DNA from: Chryseosolibacter sp964493505
Lineage (GTDB): Bacteria > Bacteroidota > Bacteroidia > Cytophagales > Cyclobacteriaceae
Reading direction: 5' to 3'
Length of the DNA stretch: 64,000 bases
NCBI GenBank assembly: GCA_964493505.1
Contig: CAZBNP010000017.1
Span: 37,172 to 101,171 of the forward strand
A program made the translations under genes and the position numbers. The notes under the pieces were generated by a model, which was not told the origin of the DNA, made no database searches, and was given only the letters and a program-made list of their open reading frames with translations. Within the stretch, counting starts at the first letter, position 1. Each line of letters begins with the position of its first letter. Of the stretch, positions 44,633-52,884 are shown one piece after another.

Positions 44633-45396
44633 GGATTGAAATGTATCACAAACGTGGTGCCCTTATCGACTTCGCTATGAACGGAGATGGAACCACCCAT
44701 CGCTTCGATCTGTGTTTTGATCAAGAACAATCCGACTCCACGCGCTTCCTCATGTTCATGAAATGTTTTGTGAAGACCGAAGACTTTGTCGCCAAATTTT
44801 TTCATATCAATACCCTGTCCGTTGTCCTTCACTTCGAGTACCAGCGCGTCTCCCTCCCTGAAGGTTTTGAAATGGATGGATGGTTGACGACTGGGTGAAC
44901 TGTACTTAACCGCGTTGGTTAGCAGGTTTTGAAATATACTTTCAAGATAGGGCTTTGAATAGTGAACCGATGGCACCGCGTTGAAATCAAAGGTGACAGA
45001 CGCATTGGCGACGATCAGTTCACCTTCCAGTGATTGTACGACCTTGTCAAGCACCTCCTTGAATCTGATATCCGTAAGTGACACGTCATCATGTGTGCCA
45101 ACTTCCAGGATATCCATCAATTCATTCATTGTTTCGCCAAGGTTTTTGGCGACGTTCTTGAGTTTTTCGAAAATTAACTTGTAGTCTGTGATCTCACTTT
45201 GATCATTTAGCAGGTTGATCAATGCCTGTATGTTGTTTACCGGTGCCCGGAGGTTATGCGAAATAATATGCGCGAACTCGTCCAGTTTCCGGTTTTGCTG
45301 CCGCAGCCGTTGGGTAGTATCGTCCTGCGGACTATTACCATCCTTTGGTGCTCTCACTTCATCGGGGTTTTTCTTTGGTGATGACCGCTCTGCCAT
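44629..45396 (-). CDS. Sensor-less histidine kinase
   Basis: A 255-residue protein with a short charged N-terminus, a HisKA dimerisation domain with phospho-acceptor His47 (ISHNLRAPVNN), and an HATPase domain (about 130-255) with NLLTNAVKY, DNGQGID and GVGLFLIKTQIEAMGG. No sensor or membrane segment is present, so it is a cytoplasmic kinase that may take its signal from another protein. No response regulator adjoins it. It lies 56 bases after the RNA methyltransferase gene in the same direction and ends tail-to-tail with yifB. Confidence 0.88.
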   Translation of the reverse strand: MAERSSPKKNPDEVRAPKDGNSPQDDTTQRLRQQNRKLDEFAHIISHNLRAPVNNIQALINLLNDQSEITDYKLIFEKLKNVAKNLGETMNELMDILEVGTHDDVSLTDIRFKEVLDKVVQSLEGELIVANASVTFDFNAVPSVHYSKPYLESIFQNLLTNAVKYSSPSRQPSIHFKTFREGDALVLEVKDNGQGIDMKKFGDKVFGLHKTFHEHEEARGVGLFLIKTQIEAMGGSISVHSEVDKGTTFVIHFNP

Positions 45397-45452
45397 TATA
45401 GCGAAACTATAAGGGTAAAATTAAAGAAAATTACGATAGCGGAACAGCATAA

Positions 45453-46250
45453 TCATTGGTCGGGGAATCCTCGCTGACGCCGGGCTTCAAAGACAATGAC
45501 TGCCGCAGCGGTAGAAACATTCATTGAATCGATCCGACCGCCCATCGGAATAATGATAGGGTGCTGATTTTCGGTGATCCAAACGTTTGAGAGTCCCGTG
45601 GCTTCGGTCCCCATGACGATGGCACTTGGCTTTTTGAAGTCGACCGTGTGGTATGGCTTCGATGCCTTCAGGTAAGTGCTATAAGGCGTTATGCCGTTTG
45701 TCTCCAACCATCGGAGAGTTTCTTCTGAGGTTGCTGATGCCACCTGGTTGGTAAAAACGCATCCGATACTGGAGCGTATTACGTTGGGATTATAGAAATC
45801 TGTTTGAGGATCGCAGATAATTACGGCGTCGAGATTCGCCGCATCGGCAGTCCGCAGGATCGCTCCCAGATTTCCAGGCTTTTCAATCGATTCCAGGACG
45901 AGAATAAGTGGATTCCGGCTTAGCCGGATATCATGTAGACGGTGAGTCTTCTGTTCGGCTACCGCGAGGACGCCGCCGGAGTTTTCGCGGACAGCAATTT
46001 TGTTGAATACTTCCTTTGAAACCGGGATGAGCAGCTTGTCGTCAGGACTCAGTTCCTCCAGTTCCTGTGGTGTGATCAGCTCCTCGCAGAAGAATAGGTT
46101 GCCGATCTTGTATCCTCCCTGTAGTGCCAGGCCTGTCTCTTTGCGTCCTTCAATGACGAACAGGCCTTGTTTGCGCCGCTCTCGCGGTTTTTCCAGTGCA
46201 AGGAGGTTCTTGATCTTCGGGTTTTGCGCGCTTGTGATAGTGAAGTGCAT
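45453..46250 (-). CDS. TrmH/SpoU-family RNA 2'-O-methyltransferase
   Basis: A 265-residue protein. The N-terminal substrate-binding domain (about 1-95) precedes the SpoU knot domain with LVLESIEKPGNLGAILRTADAA, and the C-terminal motifs IVMGTEATGLS and IPMGGRIDSMNVSTAAAVIVFEA, which form the trefoil knot that binds S-adenosylmethionine. It should methylate a ribose in rRNA or tRNA; the exact site cannot be told. It is divergent from the SAM methyltransferase gene at 46389. Confidence 0.9.
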   Translation of the reverse strand: MHFTITSAQNPKIKNLLALEKPRERRKQGLFVIEGRKETGLALQGGYKIGNLFFCEELITPQELEELSPDDKLLIPVSKEVFNKIAVRENSGGVLAVAEQKTHRLHDIRLSRNPLILVLESIEKPGNLGAILRTADAANLDAVIICDPQTDFYNPNVIRSSIGCVFTNQVASATSEETLRWLETNGITPYSTYLKASKPYHTVDFKKPSAIVMGTEATGLSNVWITENQHPIIIPMGGRIDSMNVSTAAAVIVFEARRQRGFPDQ

Positions 46251-46388
46251 GAATGAGCTTCAAATATAAGCAAACCGAGGGCGATAAGTCGGATACCGGT
46301 GGCGTGGTTTCTCTCTACTCTGTGCCCTGAAAGTTCTGAAATTTTCAGAAAGCTTGACTAGATTGAGCCTCGGTCAAAATTTCAAATA

Positions 46389-47288
46389 TTGAATATCTCA
46401 CTGCAACACCCCGAATCCTGGAAAGACTACGAACTAATTGATTCCGGAGACTTTGAAAAGCTTGAACGCTTCGGGCAATACGTCCTGATCCGGCCGGAAC
46501 CTCAGGCGCTGTGGAAAAAGGCGCTTTCTGAGGATGTTTGGCGGGATGTCGCGCACGCGAAATTTGTCAGAGAGCAGCAGGATAAGTTTCGGTTCACCGA
46601 TGATGTGAAGGGCGGCTGGTCGCGAAGTCGTCAGATGGCTGAAAGCTGGGAGATAGGCTATCAATACCGCGACCTTCACCTCCGGCTAAGACTCGCGCTT
46701 ACCGGCTTTGGCCACGTCGGTATGTTTCCGGAACAGGGCAGCAACTGGAATTTTATCTACGACACAATCCGGCAATGGAAGGTGTCTCAGTCGAAAGTCC
46801 TCAACCTCTTTGCCTATACAGGGGCTGCGTCGGTTGTCGCCAGAGCTGCCGGGGCGGAGGTAATTCATTGTGACGCATCCCGACCGGGACTGAATTGGGC
46901 CAATCAGAACATGCAGCTCAATAATCTGTCTGATATCCGATGGGTTTATGAGGATGCATTGAAGTTTGTCAAACGCGAAGTCAGGCGAGGCAATCGCTAC
47001 AATGGTATTATTATGGATCCTCCGCCATACGGACGCGGGCCCGGCGGCGAAAAATGGACCTTGCAAGAGCAATTAGACCACTTTATCAGGCTGGGCACCG
47101 AGTTGCTGGAGGAGAAAAACTGTTTTCTCATCCTTAATATGTACGCTGCCGGACTATCGCCGGTGGTCGGCTACAACGTTGTCGGGACCTACCTGGATGC
47201 TTCCAGAATTGCGTGCGGCGAGTTTATTCTCAAAAGCTCGAATAGGACAGACCTGCCTATGGGCACGTTTTTGCGATACACCGCCTGA
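46389..47288 (+). CDS. SAM-dependent methyltransferase, RlmI/RlmK-like
   Basis: A 299-residue class I methyltransferase. The SAM-binding motif I is LNLFAYTGAASVVAR, followed by VIHCDASRPGLNWANQN, and the catalytic-type motif MDPPPYGRGPGGEKW. These match the group that includes 23S rRNA methyltransferases RlmI and RlmK, though the PUA domain of RlmI is absent. The base modified is unknown. The start is a TTG at 46389. It is divergent from the TrmH-like gene and followed by typA. Confidence 0.83.
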   Translation: MNISLQHPESWKDYELIDSGDFEKLERFGQYVLIRPEPQALWKKALSEDVWRDVAHAKFVREQQDKFRFTDDVKGGWSRSRQMAESWEIGYQYRDLHLRLRLALTGFGHVGMFPEQGSNWNFIYDTIRQWKVSQSKVLNLFAYTGAASVVARAAGAEVIHCDASRPGLNWANQNMQLNNLSDIRWVYEDALKFVKREVRRGNRYNGIIMDPPPYGRGPGGEKWTLQEQLDHFIRLGTELLEEKNCFLILNMYAAGLSPVVGYNVVGTYLDASRIACGEFILKSSNRTDLPMGTFLRYTA

Positions 47289-47338
47289 TGAACGGGAACT
47301 GTTCGGCGTCCGATTATGTCCAATTTATGGCGACGCCT

Positions 47339-47367
47339 GCACTATTTCCCAAATAGTGCTACCTTTG
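47339..47367 (+). promoter_or_regulatory. typA promoter box with adjoining perfect palindrome
   Basis: GCACTATTT-ccc-AAATAGTGC (47339-47359) is a perfect nine-base-arm palindrome. The very next bases, TACCTTTG (47360-47367), match the -7 consensus exactly. No TTG is found at -33; the palindrome occupies that place. This is the arrangement of an operator on a core promoter. The ATG of typA is 39 bases after the box. Confidence 0.62.
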
Positions 47368-47405
47368 CGCCTCAAAAACACTAAAATCGCGAATTTGCCC
47401 CTTTT

Positions 47406-49214
47406 ATGGACATAAAGAAAATAAGAAATATTGCCATCATAGCCCACGTCGACCATGGCAAAACCACCCTCGTCGACAAGCTGCTTATGGCAGGTAAGCT
47501 CTTTAAGGATCATGAAACCCCCGGTGAGCTTATCATGGACAACAACGATCTCGAGAGAGAACGGGGTATCACCATCCTTGCCAAGAACGTTTCGGTTCGA
47601 TATAAAGACTACAAGATCAACGTAATTGATACCCCTGGTCACAGCGACTTCGGCGGAGAAGTAGAACGGGTGCTGAACATGGCCGATGGATGTATTCTGT
47701 TGGTAGACGCCTTTGAGGGCCCAATGCCGCAGACCCGGTTCGTGCTGCAAAAGGCTCTGCAACTTGGATTGAAGCCGATAGTCGTGATCAATAAAGTGGA
47801 TAAAACTAACTGCACGCCGGATGAAGTGCACGAACAGGTTTTCGAACTGATGTATCAGTTGGATGCGACGGAAGACCAACTGGACTTCCCTACGTTTTAT
47901 GGTTCGGCCAAGCAAGGCTGGATGAGTTCGGACTGGAAGAAACCCACCACGGATATTATTCCGCTGCTCGAAGGAATCATTGAACATATCCCTGCGCCGG
48001 TGACGGAGGAAGGTTCCGTACAGCTCCTTATTACTTCGCTGGAATATTCCTCTTATATCGGTCGGGTTGCCATCGGACGTGTACACCGGGGAACACTCAG
48101 GGCAAATCAACCGATAGCGCTGGTTAAACGGGAGACCAAGGCCATTGTAAAGACGAAGATCAAAGACCTCTATGTATTTGAGGGGTTTGATAAACAGAAA
48201 GTCGACGAAGTAAAAGCTGGCGAGATATGCGCGCTTGTCGGTCTCGAAGGATTTGAGATTGGTGATACCGTTGCTGATGTTGAGAATCCCGAGGGGATGA
48301 AGTCGATTACCATCGACGAACCGACGATGAGTATGTTGTTTACGATCAACAACTCTCCTTTCTATGGAAAGGAAGGAAAGTTCGTGACGTCGCGACATAT
48401 CAAGGAGAGACTTGAGAAAGAGCTGGAAAGAAACCTGGCTTTACGCCTGGGCGAAACCGGATCGGCTGACTCTTTTATGGTATTCGGCCGCGGCGTTCTT
48501 CACCTTTCCGTTCTGATCGAGACCATGCGCCGTGAGGGCTACGAACTTCAGATCGGCCAGCCGCAAGTGATCTTTAAAGAGATCGATGGTGTGAAATGCG
48601 AGCCTGTTGAGGAGCTTACCATTGATTTGCCCGAACCCGACGCGGGAAAGGCAATCGAAACTGTGTCGCAGCGCAAAGGAGAAATGACGAATATGGAGCC
48701 GAAAGGCGATCGCATGATCCTGAAGTTCATCATTCCGGCGCGTGGTATCATCGGCTTGCGCAACTATCTGCTCAACGTAACGGCGGGTGAAGCCATCGTA
48801 ACACACCGATTCAAAGAGTATCAACCCTACAAAGGGGATATACCGGGACGGATAAACGGTTCTCTGATTGTCATGGATCAGGGCGAAGCAATTGCCTATA
48901 GCTTGCACAACCTTCAGGATCGCGGAAAGTTTTTTATCGAACCAGGCGATCCTGTTTACGAGGGCCAGGTGATCGGAGAAAATTCGCGCAGCGGCGATCT
49001 TGTTGTGAATGTTACCAAGACCAAGAAGCTTACGAACATGCGGGCATCAGGTGCGGATGAAAAGATGCGTATCGCACCCGCGATCAAGTTTTCTCTAGAA
49101 GAAGCGCTTGAATATATTCAGTCTGACGAGTATGTGGAGGTAACACCCAAATCAATTCGTCTGCGGAAAATATACCTTACCGAAAACGAAAGGAAGAGGT
49201 ACGCTAAAGGCTAG
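47406..49214 (+). CDS. typA: Ribosome-associated GTPase TypA/BipA
   Basis: A 602-residue translational GTPase of full family length. G1 is AHVDHGKTT, G3 DTPGHSDFGGEVE, G4 NKVDK. The EF-G-like domains II, III and V follow, and the C-terminal domain includes RGIIGLRNYLLNVTAGEAIVTHRF and NVTKTKKLTNMRASGADE, specific for BipA. It binds ribosomes and aids assembly under cold or stress. It is transcribed alone from a promoter overlapped by a palindrome, and a GC-rich hairpin follows. Confidence 0.97.
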   Translation: MDIKKIRNIAIIAHVDHGKTTLVDKLLMAGKLFKDHETPGELIMDNNDLERERGITILAKNVSVRYKDYKINVIDTPGHSDFGGEVERVLNMADGCILLVDAFEGPMPQTRFVLQKALQLGLKPIVVINKVDKTNCTPDEVHEQVFELMYQLDATEDQLDFPTFYGSAKQGWMSSDWKKPTTDIIPLLEGIIEHIPAPVTEEGSVQLLITSLEYSSYIGRVAIGRVHRGTLRANQPIALVKRETKAIVKTKIKDLYVFEGFDKQKVDEVKAGEICALVGLEGFEIGDTVADVENPEGMKSITIDEPTMSMLFTINNSPFYGKEGKFVTSRHIKERLEKELERNLALRLGETGSADSFMVFGRGVLHLSVLIETMRREGYELQIGQPQVIFKEIDGVKCEPVEELTIDLPEPDAGKAIETVSQRKGEMTNMEPKGDRMILKFIIPARGIIGLRNYLLNVTAGEAIVTHRFKEYQPYKGDIPGRINGSLIVMDQGEAIAYSLHNLQDRGKFFIEPGDPVYEGQVIGENSRSGDLVVNVTKTKKLTNMRASGADEKMRIAPAIKFSLEEALEYIQSDEYVEVTPKSIRLRKIYLTENERKRYAKG

Positions 49215-49221
49215 TATGCTA

Positions 49222-49241
49222 CCCGGAGGCGAACCCCCGGG
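49222..49241. terminator. GC-rich hairpin between convergent typA and M16 genes
   Basis: CCCGGAGG (49222-49229) pairs with CCCCCGGG (49234-49241) with one mismatch around a cgaa loop. It lies between the two converging stops (49214 and 49267). No T-run follows on either strand, so termination is likely but imperfect. Confidence 0.45.
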
Positions 49242-49266
49242 CAACATAACAGTCCTGACCTGTCGT

Positions 49267-52050
49267 CTAGTTCTCTTTCGCAAAATCTCCAGCCTTGATG
49301 ATGCTGATCCTGTCCAAACTCAGGTGTCTCTTCATTGCGCTGTTGATTTGGTCTACCGTAAGGTCCGCCACCTTCTTTTCCATTAATTCATCCCAACTGT
49401 AATCTCTGTTGATATACAGGTAGTGATTGAGTGTTCCCGCTATCCCGGCATCCTGTGCGCGGCTAACGGTGCGCGATTGAAGCCAGCCGGATTTTGCAGC
49501 CGCTACTTCTTCGGCTGTGAAACCTTCATCGGCAACTTTGGTAATTTCTTCCCGAAACGCAGCCTCGAGTTTTGCAGCATTCTCGGGTGCATAGATTGCG
49601 TAGGCAAAGAACGACCCCACAGGATCGAGTGTGCCGGCACTGAATTGTGATCCGACTCCATAGCTAAGGCCTTCCTTTTGCCGAATGCGCGTGGCGAGAC
49701 GTGAGTTGAGGAAACCACCTCCCAACATGTAGTTGCCGAGAACGAGTGCGGGATAATCGGGATCGCTATCGCTGAACTCGAAGTTATAGGCACCGACAAA
49801 AAACGCATTGGGTTTGTCAGGTGTCTCGAAACTCTGATTGATCGTTTTCACTTCTATGGCCTTGCTTTCAATTCGCTTGAACGGTTTGGGGCTGGTCCAT
49901 TCTCCGAATAATTTGGTTACGAGGCCCTTGATCTCATCCGCATCGAAGTCTCCGACAACAGACATTGTGGCGTTAGACATGCCATAAAAGTCTTTGTAGA
50001 ACTTCTTCACTTCCTCCAGCGTAAGGGAATTTACCGAAGCTTCAGATTCTTCGAATGTCTCAGTATAACGTGGATCACTCTTGGGATACGGACTCAGGTG
50101 TCGTTGAATTTCCGTTATCGCGATTGCCTGCGGTGTGCTTTTCTGCGACTGAATTGTCGCGAGCTGCTCGTTCTTTAACTTCTCGAATTCATCCGCCGGG
50201 AAGCTCGCTTCCCGCAGAATTTCGCTCACCAGGTTAAGCACTTCTGTGAGATTGGGCTTAGTGGTGGTGATGTTAACGTTGGTCTGTGTGGCACCACCGC
50301 CTATATAGACATTGGCTTTCAGCCTGTCAAACTCATCTTTAAGCTCTTGACGGGAGTGCTTAGCGGTCCCCTTGTTAAGCATGGAAGCGGCGAAATCGGC
50401 TGCCGTCGCCTTGTTGGTCAGTGATGTCAGATCTCCGTAGCGGAAGGTGATCCGTGCTTCAACAGATTGACCTCTTGTTTTCTTTGGAAGAAGCGCAAGT
50501 TCCATCCCGTTTGGCAACGCTGTTCTCGCAGTGCGGGACTCTATGTTGGATGGCGAGGGATCGAACTCCTCACCCATCGCGATTTCTTCGCCACCTTTAT
50601 AGTCTTTCACCATGGCTTCTACATCGGGCGTTGCCGGTATTTCGCTCCGATCAGGTTTTTCCGTGGGAAGGAATATGCCGGTAGTACGGTTATCGGATTT
50701 CAAATAATGGGCGGCGACGCGCTTCACATCTTCGGTGGTGACGCTCTTGATCCGGTCGCGGCTGAGGAACAGCAGTCGCCAGTCGCCAGCTCCAATCGCT
50801 TCGCTCAAACGAAGTCCTATTCGTTCAGACGAGTTGAACATGAGTTCAACAGATTTCAGGATCTGGTTCTTCGCGCGATCTACCTCTTCTTCGGTAGGAG
50901 GTTCGCTGATCAATTGATCAAGTGTTTCGCGCATCGTATTCATCACGTCGTCAACGGATTTTTCCTTCAGTACCTGAGCGTAGGTTAAGAGCAGGCTTGG
51001 TTCTTTCCATTGAAATGCAAATGCCCCGGCGGAGGTTGCCTTCTTTGGATCTACCAGCGCTTTGTATAGCCGGCCGGAAGGCTCCGAGCCCAGTACTTCT
51101 GAAAGCACCTCGATTGCCGCGAAGTCGGGATGTGAACTGGCTGGGATGTGGTATGCGGTCATTGCAAGCTGGATATCACCCACACGGCGCAACACTACCG
51201 AGCGCTCGCCGTCCTGTGTTGGGTCGAGGGTATAGGTGGGTTCGATAACGCGGTCAGGCCTGGGGATAATGCCGAAGGTTTCGTTGACCAGTGCCAGGGT
51301 CTTTGCCTCGTCGATCTTACCGGCAACGGTGAGTACGGCATTATCAGGCTGATAGTATTTCCGGTAAAATCCCTGCAGTCTCTCAATCGGAACATTTTCC
51401 AGATCCGCTCTCGCCCCGATCGTAGACTTTCCGTAGTTGTGCCAGAGGTATGCTGTAGACATAACACGTTGCATCAGGATGCGGAACGGATTATTCTCAC
51501 CTGATTCCAGTTCGTTGCGCACCACAGTCATCTCACTGTCGAGGTCTTTTTTAGAGATGAAGGAGTTCACCATGCGATCGGCTTCCAGGTCGAGTGCCCA
51601 CCTGAGATTTTCTTCGGTCGCTGAAAAAGTCTCGAAGTAGTTTGTGCGATCAGTCCACGTTGTTCCGTTAGGACGTGCTCCGTGTTCCGTGAGTTCTTGT
51701 GGTATGTTAGGGTGTTTCGGTGTGCCTTTAAAAACCAGGTGTTCCAGCAAGTGCGCCATGCCGGTTTCGCCGTAGTTTTCGTGCTTCGATCCCACCAGAT
51801 AGGTGATATTTACTGTGATCGTCTGTTTTGATGGGTCCGGGAACAACAGTACGCGCAGACCGTTTTCGAGTCGATATTCTGTAATCCCTTCAACAGTGGT
51901 TACTTTAACGGGTGGTGGTAGTAAAACTTTTTCTTCGGCCTGAGCTACTTCCGGGACAGCTGCCCTGGAGGCCTTTGATTTTTTCCTCTGGCTCGTCGCC
52001 GGGATAGCGACAGCCAGAAAGACAATGAACAAGAGGATTTTTGTTTTCAT
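49267..52050 (-). CDS. M16-family zinc peptidase, two-domain, exported
   Basis: A 927-residue protein with a signal peptide ending near residue 20 (ATSQ). The first M16 domain carries the inverted zinc motif HLLEH (GMAHLLEHLVFKGT, about residues 103-107) with a downstream Glu-containing helix. The second domain, from about residue 500, lacks HxxEH and should be structural. It resembles pitrilysin/insulinase-type peptidases of Bacteroidota that degrade oligopeptides in the periplasm. It is convergent with typA and lies downstream of the CBM9-like gene. Confidence 0.92.
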   Translation of the reverse strand: MKTKILLFIVFLAVAIPATSQRKKSKASRAAVPEVAQAEEKVLLPPPVKVTTVEGITEYRLENGLRVLLFPDPSKQTITVNITYLVGSKHENYGETGMAHLLEHLVFKGTPKHPNIPQELTEHGARPNGTTWTDRTNYFETFSATEENLRWALDLEADRMVNSFISKKDLDSEMTVVRNELESGENNPFRILMQRVMSTAYLWHNYGKSTIGARADLENVPIERLQGFYRKYYQPDNAVLTVAGKIDEAKTLALVNETFGIIPRPDRVIEPTYTLDPTQDGERSVVLRRVGDIQLAMTAYHIPASSHPDFAAIEVLSEVLGSEPSGRLYKALVDPKKATSAGAFAFQWKEPSLLLTYAQVLKEKSVDDVMNTMRETLDQLISEPPTEEEVDRAKNQILKSVELMFNSSERIGLRLSEAIGAGDWRLLFLSRDRIKSVTTEDVKRVAAHYLKSDNRTTGIFLPTEKPDRSEIPATPDVEAMVKDYKGGEEIAMGEEFDPSPSNIESRTARTALPNGMELALLPKKTRGQSVEARITFRYGDLTSLTNKATAADFAASMLNKGTAKHSRQELKDEFDRLKANVYIGGGATQTNVNITTTKPNLTEVLNLVSEILREASFPADEFEKLKNEQLATIQSQKSTPQAIAITEIQRHLSPYPKSDPRYTETFEESEASVNSLTLEEVKKFYKDFYGMSNATMSVVGDFDADEIKGLVTKLFGEWTSPKPFKRIESKAIEVKTINQSFETPDKPNAFFVGAYNFEFSDSDPDYPALVLGNYMLGGGFLNSRLATRIRQKEGLSYGVGSQFSAGTLDPVGSFFAYAIYAPENAAKLEAAFREEITKVADEGFTAEEVAAAKSGWLQSRTVSRAQDAGIAGTLNHYLYINRDYSWDELMEKKVADLTVDQINSAMKRHLSLDRISIIKAGDFAKEN

Positions 52051-52164
52051 GCAGAGTATGTTTTTTTAGGTTAACTATCGCTAAAATAACGAATTTCTGT
52101 GACCCTTCCTCGGTTTTGACGGCCGCGAATGCATGTCAGATTACTCCAATGAGGGAATTTTGTC

Positions 52165-52884
52165 TTATTCGAACCTGATCGACCCGAAACTTTTGTAGTC
52201 GTGAAAGGTTGTTCTCACGGGCATCCAGGTCCACGACGAGTACTCATCGTCATAATCGATACGGTAGAGATTCATGCGCCACTCGGTTCCGCTCGTGGGG
52301 GGTACATTGCGCAAGGGACGAAGCAACGCAAAGGGAATAAAGAATTCTGCAATCCACTCACGCAGTTGACCTTCGTCATCTTTTACCATGTGTGTTGCGT
52401 GTCTCGTTTTTCGCTCGCCTTCGTATTGCCAGGGCTTCCAACCGAAAAAAGCTCCATCCGTATTCGGTACGAGGATGGGGAGCTCATAATTGAGTGGAGA
52501 GAGTTCATATTCAAAATAGAGAGGCTCCGTTTCGGATGTCCACAGGAAGATTTCGACAACATCTTCTGTCCAAAGGTTTGCAAAGTCTTCTGTAAAGGTG
52601 GCGGTTATCTTCTTGTCTTCATTAGACATCAGTACATACAGACCTGTTTCCGAGTAGAGCAGTTTTGCGCGTGTGCGGAAATCGGCGGGTCCCTTCCTTT
52701 TTTCGAGAACCACCCAGTCGGTGAGATTCCACTTCTCCGACGTTCCTTTACCGTTGATGTCGAAGTTATCCGTTTTTCTGATGATAAGCGGAGCCACGTC
52801 AGAACGCTGTTGTCCGCTGGCGGCGATCTGTACTGCAAACAACCCGGCCAGCGCCAGTGGCAGCAATTTTATGGAAAGTCTCAT
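52165..52884 (-). CDS. CBM9-like carbohydrate-binding protein, secreted
   Basis: A 239-residue exported protein with a signal peptide ending near residue 24 (ASGQQ). The mature part is a single all-beta domain with the CBM9-like pattern: AKLLYSETGLYVLMSNEDK, DVVEIFLWTSETEPLYFEYELSP, and the C-terminal WRMNLYRIDYDD with FHDYKSFGSIRFE. Members bind sugar ends or act as surface/periplasmic glycan-recognition domains. The start overlaps the GMC stop by four bases (ATGA), so it is cotranslated with the oxidoreductase. This tight coupling suggests a joint role in recognising the oxidised substrate. Confidence 0.82.
   Translation of the reverse strand: MRLSIKLLPLALAGLFAVQIAASGQQRSDVAPLIIRKTDNFDINGKGTSEKWNLTDWVVLEKRKGPADFRTRAKLLYSETGLYVLMSNEDKKITATFTEDFANLWTEDVVEIFLWTSETEPLYFEYELSPLNYELPILVPNTDGAFFGWKPWQYEGERKTRHATHMVKDDEGQLREWIAEFFIPFALLRPLRNVPPTSGTEWRMNLYRIDYDDEYSSWTWMPVRTTFHDYKSFGSIRFE

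Noticed and set aside
47325..48398. 357-codon open frame opposite typA
   Set aside because: typA is certain on the other strand; the reverse frame has no recognisable domain and arises from codon bias.
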